Source: an uncultured Lachnobacterium sp. (GTDB lineage: Bacteria; Bacillota; Clostridia; Lachnospirales; Lachnospiraceae). Taken from it: a DNA stretch of 52,159 nt. The position numbers were made by a program, and so were the translations under genes. Shown piece after piece: positions 17,767-25,062 of the stretch. Location of the stretch: NCBI GenBank assembly GCA_900550545.1, contig URSS01000015.1, positions 1 through 52,159 of the forward strand. The letters run 5' to 3'. Numbering within the stretch: the stretch's first letter is position 1; each line of letters begins with the position of its first letter. Under the pieces are notes generated by a model that saw only the letters and a list, made by a program, of their open reading frames with translations, ran no database searches and was not told where the DNA came from.

Positions 17767-18405
17767 TTACATACAGGAATCTACAAGTTCCCGAAGCCTG
17801 CGTGTTCCGGCTTCAATATCTTTGCATGCAAAAATCCCGCTGACTACGGCCACTCCTGCCATACCACGCCCCTTAAGCTGCATCACATTATCTGCGGTAA
17901 TTCCGCCGATCGCAACTACAGGGATTGCCACACTTTCACAAATCTCCTGAAAAAGTGCATGCTCCATTGGTTTTGCGTCAAGTTTTGTGCTGCTGCCAAA
18001 GACCGCGCCACTTCCAAGATAATCTGCGCCGGCAGCCTCTGCTGCTTTTGCCTGCGCAATCGTCTTGGCCGTCACGCCAATAATCTTGTCCTCTCCGAGC
18101 AATTCGCGTGCATTTTTCATCTCCATGTCGGATTGTCCGATATGCACACCATCAGCGTCCACGCGCTTTGCAAGTGCAACATTGTCGTTGATGATCAACG
18201 GGACCTGATACTTTCGGCAAAGTTTCTGGATCTCTCTTGCCTCATCTTCAAAGTCCGCCTCATCCAGTTCCTTCTCGCGGATCTGAACCATCGTCGCTCC
18301 ACCTCTTAACGCTTCTTCCACCTGTTCGCATAATGTTTGTTCTCCCAGCCAGCTGCGGTCGGTTACCGCATACAGTCTGAGGCTGTCTCTGTTAAAGTTT
18401 TTCAT
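17767..18405 (-). CDS. thiE: Thiamine-phosphate synthase
   Basis: A 212-residue TIM-barrel enzyme joining HMP-pyrophosphate and hydroxyethylthiazole phosphate into thiamine phosphate. LRLYAVTDRSWL, the pyrophosphate-binding VQIREKELD, DGVHIGQSD, GSGAVFGSSTK and VAIGGITADN mark the family in order. The ATG at 18405 has GGAAGGAG close upstream; nine earlier codons are rejected. It is the first gene of the operon, so the TPP riboswitch at 18604-18696 controls it and everything downstream. Confidence 0.95.
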   Translation of the reverse strand: MKNFNRDSLRLYAVTDRSWLGEQTLCEQVEEALRGGATMVQIREKELDEADFEDEAREIQKLCRKYQVPLIINDNVALAKRVDADGVHIGQSDMEMKNARELLGEDKIIGVTAKTIAQAKAAEAAGADYLGSGAVFGSSTKLDAKPMEHALFQEICESVAIPVVAIGGITADNVMQLKGRGMAGVAVVSGIFACKDIEAGTRRLRELVDSCM

Positions 18406-18420
18406 AGAACTCCTTCCAAA

Positions 18421-18555
18421 CTTGAACATCAGCCCATGTAGAATTTGCTTTCAGCAAATGGGCTGACGCTACATGTCAAGTTTTCATAGAAAACTTGACA
18501 CTATCCTTGAACATCAGCCCATGCAAAATTTACTTTCAGCAAATGGGCTGACACT
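18421..18555. repeat. Two ~50-bp direct repeats and a 25-bp palindrome in the thiE leader
   Basis: Two near-identical units at 18421-18470 and 18506-18555 begin CTTGAACATCAGCCCATG and end CAAATGGGCTGAC. Each folds by itself (CAGCCCAT with ATGGGCTG, and an inner ATTTGC/GCAAAT hairpin in the first copy). Between them lies GTCAAGTTTTC-ATA-GAAAACTTGAC, a perfect palindrome at 18475-18499. All this lies between the riboswitch and the thiE ribosome site and would be transcribed. Confidence 0.85.
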
Positions 18556-18603
18556 CTCCACAATAAAAATACAGAACTCCAACACGGAATCCTGCATCTG
18601 TTT

Positions 18604-18696
18604 ACTATGCGTTATTTCCCTACGTTGGCATTATCCAAATCAGGTTGTGGGTTAAAGCATTCGCTTACTCTCAGCCCGCCTGCGCGAGCACCCCAT
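18604..18696 (-). promoter_or_regulatory. TPP riboswitch (THI element)
   Basis: On the minus strand the conserved blocks occur in order: GGGGTGC, GGGCTGAGA, ACCC, AACCTGATTTGGATAATGCC and ACGTAGGGA. It binds thiamine pyrophosphate and lowers expression of the thi genes downstream. A simple terminator between aptamer and thiE is not obvious; the repeats at 18421-18555 may form the expression platform. Confidence 0.95.
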
Positions 18697-18700
18697 GTAA

Positions 18701-18816
18701 TAATATGTAATTGATTCTTTCAGAATCAATTTTTTACGGGAACATCAGCCATTTTGACAGCCTTCGGCTGGGGCTGATGCTACATAATTGATTCTTTCTG
18801 AATCAATTACATATTA
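18701..18816. repeat. MITE-like palindromic element in the thi leader
   Basis: Perfect 17-base inverted arms TAATATGTAATTGATTC (18701-18717) and its complement (18800-18816) enclose an inner inverted repeat CATCAGCC/GGCTGATG (18743-18750, 18772-18779). Each outer arm also forms its own ATTGATTC/GAATCAAT hairpin. The right arm overlaps the -10 element of the thi promoter. Confidence 0.8.
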
Positions 18817-18840
18817 TAACGGATGGTATGAATAATGCAA
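18813..18840 (-). promoter_or_regulatory. Promoter of the thi operon
   Basis: On the minus strand TTGCAT (18835-18840) and TATAAT (18813-18818) are 16 bases apart. Transcription would start near 18805 and run through the palindromic element into the TPP aptamer. Confidence 0.75.
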
Positions 18841-19040
18841 GTGTACGGGCAATTTTGCCTTGTTTTTCTTTTAGAGCAGTATTTTATGAAACCTGCCTTT
18901 TTCTCTATTAACACTTAGCACTACATACATTATATTTTGAGGGAGTGGGGTCTATAGAAAAAATCACATGAAAAAGAGCCATTTTTTGTCAAAGGAAGTT
19001 CAAAGCGATGTGTTTTGGGGTCTATGTAAAAAAAGTGTAT
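18841..19040. other. Non-coding region between thi promoter and spoIIID terminator
   Basis: No credible gene. A motif GGGGTCTAT occurs at 18947-18955 and 19017-19025, each followed by an A-rich run and a nearby ATGAAAA, and its complement ATAGACCCC occurs at 19094-19102. An open frame across this DNA on the minus strand looks fortuitous. Confidence 0.5.
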
Positions 19041-19078
19041 GAAAATACCCCGCTTTTTTCTAAATACGGGGTATTTTC
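19041..19078 (-). terminator. Hairpin downstream of spoIIID
   Basis: Perfect 12-base arms GAAAATACCCCG (19041-19052) and CGGGGTATTTTC (19067-19078), followed on the minus strand by a U-run a few bases later. It probably terminates spoIIID transcription about 170 bases past the stop. Confidence 0.65.
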
Positions 19079-19250
19079 TATTAGTTTTTGAATATAGACC
19101 CCTCATGGTTCCATTTTGGGTGCATTTTGCGTAATTTTTTACGAAAATAGGGTATTCATGAGAAATTTTTTTGCATGTACCCTGTTTACCACAAAAATTT
19201 CCGGAACCACTTTTTTCAGTAATTCCGGAATTTTTCAACTTTGCCATATT

Positions 19251-19511
19251 TCAGCTTGCTGCGTGCTGATGCGCATACTTTTCTTTTGTTGCCAAACCGC
19301 CACGAATATGGCGTTCCGACTTGTTGACATCAATAACTTTGCGTGCCTGTGCTGCAAGCGTCGGATTTACCTGAACCAGACGCTCTGTGACGTCTTTATG
19401 TACTGTGCTCTTGCTGATTCCAAAGTTTTTGGCAGCCTGCCGCACCGTTGCATTATGTTCAATCATATAATTTGCTATTTCGATGGCACGTTCTTCAATA
19501 TAAGTTTTCAA
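19251..19511 (-). CDS. spoIIID: Stage III sporulation transcriptional regulator
   Basis: An 86-residue DNA-binding protein of the mother cell, acting with sigma-E and modulating sigma-K genes during endospore formation. The helix-turn-helix VRQAAKNFGISKSTVHKDVT at about residues 23-42 and the conserved ERHIRGGLATKEKY near residues 66-79 are diagnostic; length matches the family. The start codon at 19509-19511 is TTG, with AGGGG about eight bases upstream. No in-frame ATG lies before the conserved part. A sigma-E-like promoter overlaps the leader hairpin. Confidence 0.95.
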   Translation of the reverse strand: MKTYIEERAIEIANYMIEHNATVRQAAKNFGISKSTVHKDVTERLVQVNPTLAAQARKVIDVNKSERHIRGGLATKEKYAHQHAAS

Positions 19512-19512
19512 T

Positions 19513-19570
19513 AAAATACCCCTGCTACAACTTGTTTTTACATTGTATGCAGGGGTATTTTGTGATATGA
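19513..19570 (-). promoter_or_regulatory. spoIIID leader: sigma-E-like promoter inside a hairpin
   Basis: On the minus strand TCATATC (19564-19570), a 14-base gap and CATACAAT (19542-19549) fit the mother-cell sigma-E promoter. The arms AAAATACCCCTGC (19549-19561) and GCAGGGGTATTTT (19513-19525) form a 13-base stem; the second arm contains the AGGGG ribosome site of spoIIID and is followed by a U-rich stretch. Transcripts from the upstream gene would fold it; transcripts from the sigma-E start near 19535 would contain only the second arm. Confidence 0.6.
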
Positions 19571-19590
19571 TGATTAAATTTTTTTGCCCA

Positions 19591-20385
19591 TCATTTATAA
19601 TTAATCAAATTACTACCGGCTTCACATTCCCGTAATCTTACTTCCTCCAGAAACATTTCATTCAGTATATCCCACGTTGCGACCTTTGTCTCTTTCAGTT
19701 TTTGCGCCTCTTCCTTAATTTCGGCCATCGACTGTTCGAGATATTTATTTATGCGATCTATTCTTGGAATCTTTCGGATTTCCGGCGCATTCATTTTCAA
19801 TGACAGAAGTTCTTCGACCTCTGCTTTCATTTTGTCTGGCAATTCTGCCTTCGCCAATTCTGAAAAAAGTATAGGTGGTGGCGTCTGTTTTTCTAAAATC
19901 CACCGACAGGCCAATATCGGGCGCAAGACATAAAAATATTTCTTTGCCTTAACCATATCCTTCTGCAGAAATTCTCTATAGTTGCCTGTTGCCATGCTGA
20001 GATAGTGATATAAACTATGTTTCACTGAAAAATAATCATTTCTTCTGTTTCTCAGTTTATCTGCAAAATCCGTTTCCATATACACAATCGGAGATGCCAG
20101 CCACTCAAATAATGTCGGATTGGATTTATACATCAAACGTAATGCTTTCTGCAAATCCCAACCATTAATATCAAACACGGGATCCAGCGGTAATTCAATC
20201 ACATCCCGCACCGGATCAAGTCGCAGATATTCTTCCTGTGGCCGGACATAAATAAAACGCACATCATAATCACTGTCCGTGGAAGCAAAGCCCCATGCTC
20301 TGCTTCCGGATTCAATAGCAAGCAAAATTCTAACATTCTCTGTTTTTTCTATTTCATATAGTTTCCTTAATATCTTCTGTTGCAT
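19591..20385 (-). CDS. Nucleotidyltransferase of the YcgL group (RNA-repair linked)
   Basis: A 264-residue DNA-polymerase-beta-type nucleotidyltransferase. The catalytic motif is IESGSRAWGFASTDSDYDVR near residues 24-43 (GS followed by DxD), with further conserved NPTLFEWLASP and a helical C-terminal half. Family members (COG3541, B. subtilis YcgL) are often next to rtcB, and RNA repair is the usual suggestion; the substrate is not known. It overlaps the rtcB frame by 32 bases and has its own AAGGAAGG site. The last residues (VRLRECEAGSNLINYK) are encoded by DNA that closely matches the loop of the large inverted repeat near 38.46 kb, so the tail may derive from a dispersed repeat. Confidence 0.85.
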   Translation of the reverse strand: MQQKILRKLYEIEKTENVRILLAIESGSRAWGFASTDSDYDVRFIYVRPQEEYLRLDPVRDVIELPLDPVFDINGWDLQKALRLMYKSNPTLFEWLASPIVYMETDFADKLRNRRNDYFSVKHSLYHYLSMATGNYREFLQKDMVKAKKYFYVLRPILACRWILEKQTPPPILFSELAKAELPDKMKAEVEELLSLKMNAPEIRKIPRIDRINKYLEQSMAEIKEEAQKLKETKVATWDILNEMFLEEVRLRECEAGSNLINYK

Positions 20386-21622
20386 TTTCTTTCCTTCCTT
20401 TGAACATCAGCCCATCGCCGGAAGCTTTAAAATTGTATACCGGCTTCATGACTTCTATGACATCCACCGACTCCTGAATCACATCGATGATATCCTCCAG
20501 TGATTTATATGCCATCGGTGCCTCATCAATGGTGTCCTCATTGACGGAGGTTGTATAGATTCCCTCCATTGCTGCTCTGTAATCCTCCATATGCAACTGT
20601 TCCTTTGCCCTGGTTCTCGACATAACCCTTCCTGCGCCGTGTGGTGCAGAATAATTCCATTCCGGATTTCCTTTACCGACAGCAATGATCGAACCGTCCT
20701 TCATATTGATTGGAATCAGAACTTTCTCACCGGCATGTGCCGCAATCGCGCCTTTTCGCAAAATCATTTCTTTTGTATCAATATAATTATGAATCGTGTG
20801 AAATGCCTCGACTCCTGTCATCCCGGTTCTCTCTAAAAGAACTTCTGCCATTTTTTCTCTGCTTCTCTTTGCAAATCTCTGGCAGATTTCCACATCATGA
20901 AGATAGTCTTCCAGAAAAGTACCGTGCAACCAGCAGATATCTTCCGGCACGAACAGATCCTGTGTAATAAACGATTCTTTCAGTTCTTTTAACGCTCCCT
21001 GAATTTCCTTTCTCCTGCCCTCGGCTTTGTAAGTGCGGATAATCTTCTCCCGCTTTTTGAAATACTCTTCCTTTCCCATATGAAGGTCAATGGCAAGCTG
21101 CTGGTATAATTCTGCCACCTGTTTTCCCAGGTTACGGCTTCCGGAGTGGATGACCAGATAATAAGTTCCATCTGCTGCCTGATCCACCTCAATAAAATGA
21201 TTTCCACCGCCCAGTGTTCCTAACGAGCGTTCCAGTCTTTTGGAATCACGCAGCGAACGATAACATCGAAGTGTCGTAAGATCAAAGCGTTCCTGCCGTC
21301 CATCCCACACCCGCATTCCGGACGGAATATAGTGGCATGCCTCATCAATTCTTTCAAAATCCAATGTTTTATCCGCAAGTTTTACCGTATACATTCCGCA
21401 TCCAATATCGACACCTACAATATTCGGGCAGGCTTTGTCGGTAATGGTCATGGTTGTTCCGATCGTGCAGCCTTTTCCGGCATGTACATCCGGCATAATC
21501 CGAATCCGGCTGCCCTCGGTCAATGCATAATCACACATTCGCCGGATTTGCTCAATTGCTTCATCCTCAATTACTTTTGCATAACAGATTGCTGTGTTCA
21601 TTTTTCCCTTTATTTCCAACAT
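20354..21622 (-). CDS. rtcB: RNA-splicing ligase RtcB
   Basis: A 422-residue ligase joining RNA 2',3'-cyclic phosphate ends to 5'-OH ends with GTP and manganese. Seen: GVDIGCGM with the metal-binding Cys near residue 73, GTLGGGNHFIE, VIHSGSRNLG, and SAPHGAGRVMSR with the guanylylated His. This is the short bacterial type. I take ATG 21622 (MLEIKGKMN), about ten bases from AAGGA; an ATG nine bases earlier is too close to that site. After the usual end VMKPVYNFKA the protein has about 20 extra residues encoded by a sequence containing GAACATCAGCCCAT in complement, the same repeat as in the thi leader. Two WYL regulators lie upstream and the nucleotidyltransferase downstream. Confidence 0.94.
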   Translation of the reverse strand: MLEIKGKMNTAICYAKVIEDEAIEQIRRMCDYALTEGSRIRIMPDVHAGKGCTIGTTMTITDKACPNIVGVDIGCGMYTVKLADKTLDFERIDEACHYIPSGMRVWDGRQERFDLTTLRCYRSLRDSKRLERSLGTLGGGNHFIEVDQAADGTYYLVIHSGSRNLGKQVAELYQQLAIDLHMGKEEYFKKREKIIRTYKAEGRRKEIQGALKELKESFITQDLFVPEDICWLHGTFLEDYLHDVEICQRFAKRSREKMAEVLLERTGMTGVEAFHTIHNYIDTKEMILRKGAIAAHAGEKVLIPINMKDGSIIAVGKGNPEWNYSAPHGAGRVMSRTRAKEQLHMEDYRAAMEGIYTTSVNEDTIDEAPMAYKSLEDIIDVIQESVDVIEVMKPVYNFKASGDGLMFKGRKENATEDIKETI

Positions 21623-21707
21623 ATTTATCATTCCTTTCCTTCGCTCTTGATGCTGTTATTGTACGCAAAAGCAACTGGATTATCATGGAAAAAAAGTTGC
21701 GAACCTG

Positions 21708-22619
21708 TTACAGCCCACAACTTTTCTGTCTTAACAATCGCTCTTTTATTAAATCTACAAAATGCCCCGGTGCAATCACTTTGATCATCGGGCCAAAGGA
21801 TAAAATGCGAATAACAATCTCTGTCTCATCATCCTTATCATAATTTACGGTAATTTTGTAACGGTTTCCTTCCAGTTTTTCTGCCTGCTTTTCGTAATGT
21901 GCGAAATGCAAAAGGACCCGTTCCAATGCCTTTCTTTCATCCGTCAATTCAAATATGACACTGCGCTTTCTTTTTGGAATACGCTTGGTAAACCGGATGC
22001 CCTCTTCATTTGCATAATGCTCACAACGTATGATCCGGCCAAGATTAACCGTTCCCCCTAGCTTTTGTCCGTAGCCAACCACGCGGAACTTATCATCCTT
22101 CTCCGAGTACTCCAGATATCTTGGCAAAAGAATCATCTCTATCGGTTTGCCCTTGTGATTATACATCTCTACCTTAAGCGGCTGTCCATTTTTTATCGCA
22201 TCCAGAATCATGCGGAAATTCCGGATATAATTCTCATCCGAATAATTATCTCCATCCGCATACTTGTCAAATACATAAAAATCATCCGGTGTAAACAAAG
22301 GCGCAACATCTCCATAATCCAGCAATTCATCGAGAAACAGCCGGATTCTCTCGTCCAATGAAATTGCTTTCAGCCACTGCTTTTGTATCGTAGTCAATGG
22401 CATCGACGGCTGCTTATGTATGATCGTTGTTCCATCTGGCTGAAGCAGCTGCCACCGTTCCTCTGTCAACGCCGGCTCAATGTTTAACACACTTTCTTCA
22501 AAAGCGTAATGCTGTATGATGTTTCGCATCTCTTCTTTTTGAAGCGGATGGTCGATTGCTGCTTTGATAATTTCCGCAACAGTACGATAATATGCACTGT
22601 AAAGTTCACTGAAAATCAT
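21708..22619 (-). CDS. WYL-domain transcriptional regulator 1
   Basis: A 303-residue protein whose central segment LLPRYLEYSEKDDKFRVVGYG matches the WYL ligand-binding domain (about residues 135-210); a WCX-like C-terminal region (about 225-300) follows. The N-terminal third lacks an obvious winged helix. WYL proteins sense nucleic acid or nucleotide ligands and often regulate defence or repair genes. This gene is 76-86 bases upstream of rtcB and 60 bases after the second WYL gene, so it probably regulates, or is regulated with, the RNA-repair pair. AGGAGAGG precedes the ATG. Confidence 0.75.
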   Translation of the reverse strand: MIFSELYSAYYRTVAEIIKAAIDHPLQKEEMRNIIQHYAFEESVLNIEPALTEERWQLLQPDGTTIIHKQPSMPLTTIQKQWLKAISLDERIRLFLDELLDYGDVAPLFTPDDFYVFDKYADGDNYSDENYIRNFRMILDAIKNGQPLKVEMYNHKGKPIEMILLPRYLEYSEKDDKFRVVGYGQKLGGTVNLGRIIRCEHYANEEGIRFTKRIPKRKRSVIFELTDERKALERVLLHFAHYEKQAEKLEGNRYKITVNYDKDDETEIVIRILSFGPMIKVIAPGHFVDLIKERLLRQKSCGL

Positions 22620-22679
22620 GGTACATCCTCTCCTGAAATCTGTCCTCTTAACGTTCTTTCCCCAATAAAATTCTTTTAT

Positions 22680-23900
22680 TTATACTTCGTACAACCGATA
22701 CATATTTTCTATATCGCGCCGGAACTGTGCTTCAAGCACGGCATTGGAAAAATGAATCTCTGTGATCCTGCACAGAAATGTACGAATCCAAGGAATCAGT
22801 TCACTTGCATCATAAACCTCCGCATAAAACCGGCTCGTATGATCATCGATTTTTTTCACATGTCCGCATCGTTTCTCCCGTTCCAGCCGTTGATGAATAT
22901 GCTGCTCTCCATACCCATAGCGGACCGTAAATGTAACCATTTCCATTCGCATGCCCGACCGGCTTTGGGTGCTTACGCCCCACATGTGCGATTTCATTTT
23001 TTCCAGACGTCCGCGAAGTTCTTCCAGACGGTCACTTGTATTCCCCGGTGTTATTTTTACAATATTATCAATACGAAAAGAAGAAATCCGTTTGTACTTC
23101 TGCTCATAAGCCATCACATACTGCCTGCCGTTTTGTACACTGATAAAAATCTGTAAAGGAAGTACTTTGATTTCTGAGACCGTTTCCTTTCGGTTTACTA
23201 CCCGCATACAGACCATCCGATTTTCATGCATTGCCTGAAACAACTGACTTACGATCTCACTATCGATTGCTCCCGTTATGTAATGATGTTTAAATGCAAA
23301 ATTTTCTTCCTGCCTTTTTCCCTTATCCAGCAAAAAGGAACCAATCACACCACATGGCGCAATTTCCGAGAAGAAATCCAACACATCGGTATCATAAAAA
23401 GCAAGATCCGGTGCTTTCCTGTAATACATCGTTTTGCCCTGCTTTTTCTTCTCAAGAAGTCCCTCTCCAACATATTCTTTCAGTTTCTTCCGGATGGTCG
23501 ATTCGTCAAACAGCCTCGGCTTTGCAAACGCTGCAAGATAATCATCGATTCGTTCGGAAATATCACTGACCGTCATTGACTCTCCCGTTGCAAAAATATC
23601 CATTAATATAAAATGCAGTGTAATATCGCCATCCGTGAAACTTTTTGTCTTCCACGCTTTGTATAACGGATTGTGATGCAGCATGCGGCTGTCGATCGAC
23701 AAAAATACATTTTTCCCCTCGGTCGTCTGCCGAAACTGCATATACTCCCCCAGCCAGCTCGCCAGTCTGCGGCGCTCATCGTCATAAGAACGCGCGCTTT
23801 TTTTCGTATATTCGTCCCGGCTCTTAAAACCATAGATATAAAATTCCCGCATATAATCCCGTATACGGTTAAAATTTTTTACAAGTTCTGTATATGCCAT
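22680..23900 (-). CDS. WYL-domain transcriptional regulator 2
   Basis: A 406-residue regulator. Residues about 80-160 form a winged-helix-like segment (SVSD-type: MTVSDISERIDDYLAAFAKP, then ESTIRKKLKEYVGEGLLEKK). The WYL domain is about residues 225-300 with VLPLQIFISVQNGRQYVMAY and a C-terminal WCX-like part. I choose ATG 23900 (MAYTELVKNF), preceded by GGTG; an earlier ATG at 23918 overlaps fliB. It is one of two adjacent WYL genes before rtcB. Two paralogous WYL regulators in series are known in other Firmicutes; their ligand here is unknown. Confidence 0.75.
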   Translation of the reverse strand: MAYTELVKNFNRIRDYMREFYIYGFKSRDEYTKKSARSYDDERRRLASWLGEYMQFRQTTEGKNVFLSIDSRMLHHNPLYKAWKTKSFTDGDITLHFILMDIFATGESMTVSDISERIDDYLAAFAKPRLFDESTIRKKLKEYVGEGLLEKKKQGKTMYYRKAPDLAFYDTDVLDFFSEIAPCGVIGSFLLDKGKRQEENFAFKHHYITGAIDSEIVSQLFQAMHENRMVCMRVVNRKETVSEIKVLPLQIFISVQNGRQYVMAYEQKYKRISSFRIDNIVKITPGNTSDRLEELRGRLEKMKSHMWGVSTQSRSGMRMEMVTFTVRYGYGEQHIHQRLEREKRCGHVKKIDDHTSRFYAEVYDASELIPWIRTFLCRITEIHFSNAVLEAQFRRDIENMYRLYEV

Positions 23901-23910
23901 TGCGTCACCT

Positions 23911-25041
23911 TCATGCACCTGTCACCAGCGCGAAATAACCCCAGTCCCATACCAGAGATTCAAAACTGTTTTTCAGATACTCCACGATATCTTCCTGCTC
24001 ATACCCGGTCATGCGGGTAATCACGACCATATAGTCCCGCAATTCTTCATACGTAAACTGTTTTCTTTCCATCCACTTCAAAAAGACACTGTGTCGTATG
24101 ACTGCATATTCCATTCCGATCCATTGCATCGAAACGATCATACTCTCCAAATTTCCATCTGGGACCAGCAGATCCGAATAAAATTCATTGAGCAGAAACT
24201 TTCGTAAAAGTGGCTGCCATTGTCGAAATTGTTTATCAAAAAGCTGCAGATCCTCGCACATTGTATCCGCCACATAAGTTTCTGAAAGCTGCTTTGCCTG
24301 TAACAATATCGGATCAAGATACTTCTTATAAAGACCTTCTTTTTGATAATTGACCGCCAGATCCTGCAATAATTCATTGCATTCATCCATCGAATCCAGT
24401 TCATCCATTGGAATCTGTGCAATCGCTTCCCGAAGCTGCGCTACACTTTCACCGGAAAAATATTCGTTTATCAATTGCATCGTAAGCGAATCCTGTTTGT
24501 TAAGCTCCAGCAAAATATAAAAGCCCTGCTTCAATTGATCTTCCAGTCGCTGCGTACTGTCTTCCAGCAACTCCATCATATGCTCCCGTATCACAAAGAG
24601 ATGATTTTTGTATTCTCTGTCAACTTTTGGAAAAACAATTTCTTTTGCATCCTTCCAGATATCAATGACCGCCGGACAACATGGCATCAACGTCTCTTCC
24701 TCATGCGTGGAAAATCTATGTACCTCACGCGGAAACTGCGTACAGGTATCTGACAATACGCGATCGGTGTATGTGCACAGGAGACGACATAATTTTTCTT
24801 CATTTAAAAACGGACAGCGATGCTTTTCATCCAACGCAATCACCCGCATGCCATCCTTTTTCACTGTATAGGCGCTGAGATTTTTCTTTTTATCCACAAC
24901 TGTGTCCGGTGGCAAAAGCTTTTTCCACTTTCGGTTCGTCTCATTATCCACACCAATCTTCCACTCCTGACAACAGGTAATGGTACATTTGTCAGCAATA
25001 CATTGAAATTTTTTATAATAATCCGGTCTGACTCTACGCAT
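23911..25041 (-). CDS. fliB: FliB-like lysine-N-methylase
   Basis: A 376-residue protein with the Cys-rich N-terminus of the FliB/YkgJ group: MRRVRPDYYKKFQCIADKC, TCCQEW, CPFLNEEKLCRL, SDTCTQFPRE and PCCPAV, likely binding an iron-sulphur cluster. FliB methylates lysines of flagellin in Salmonella and homologues are widespread in Clostridia. No flagellar gene is in the window, so the substrate is unknown. AGGAG precedes the ATG. It follows the GH5 gene by 21 bases and overlaps or abuts WYL regulator 2. Confidence 0.85.
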   Translation of the reverse strand: MRRVRPDYYKKFQCIADKCTITCCQEWKIGVDNETNRKWKKLLPPDTVVDKKKNLSAYTVKKDGMRVIALDEKHRCPFLNEEKLCRLLCTYTDRVLSDTCTQFPREVHRFSTHEEETLMPCCPAVIDIWKDAKEIVFPKVDREYKNHLFVIREHMMELLEDSTQRLEDQLKQGFYILLELNKQDSLTMQLINEYFSGESVAQLREAIAQIPMDELDSMDECNELLQDLAVNYQKEGLYKKYLDPILLQAKQLSETYVADTMCEDLQLFDKQFRQWQPLLRKFLLNEFYSDLLVPDGNLESMIVSMQWIGMEYAVIRHSVFLKWMERKQFTYEELRDYMVVITRMTGYEQEDIVEYLKNSFESLVWDWGYFALVTGA

Positions 25042-25062
25042 TTTGTTTCTCCTAATGAAAAA

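Noticed and set aside
18930..19247. Open frame of 105 residues after spoIIID on the minus strand
   Set aside because: It crosses the perfect terminator-like hairpin at 19041-19078 and short repeats, has no ribosome site and no family features.
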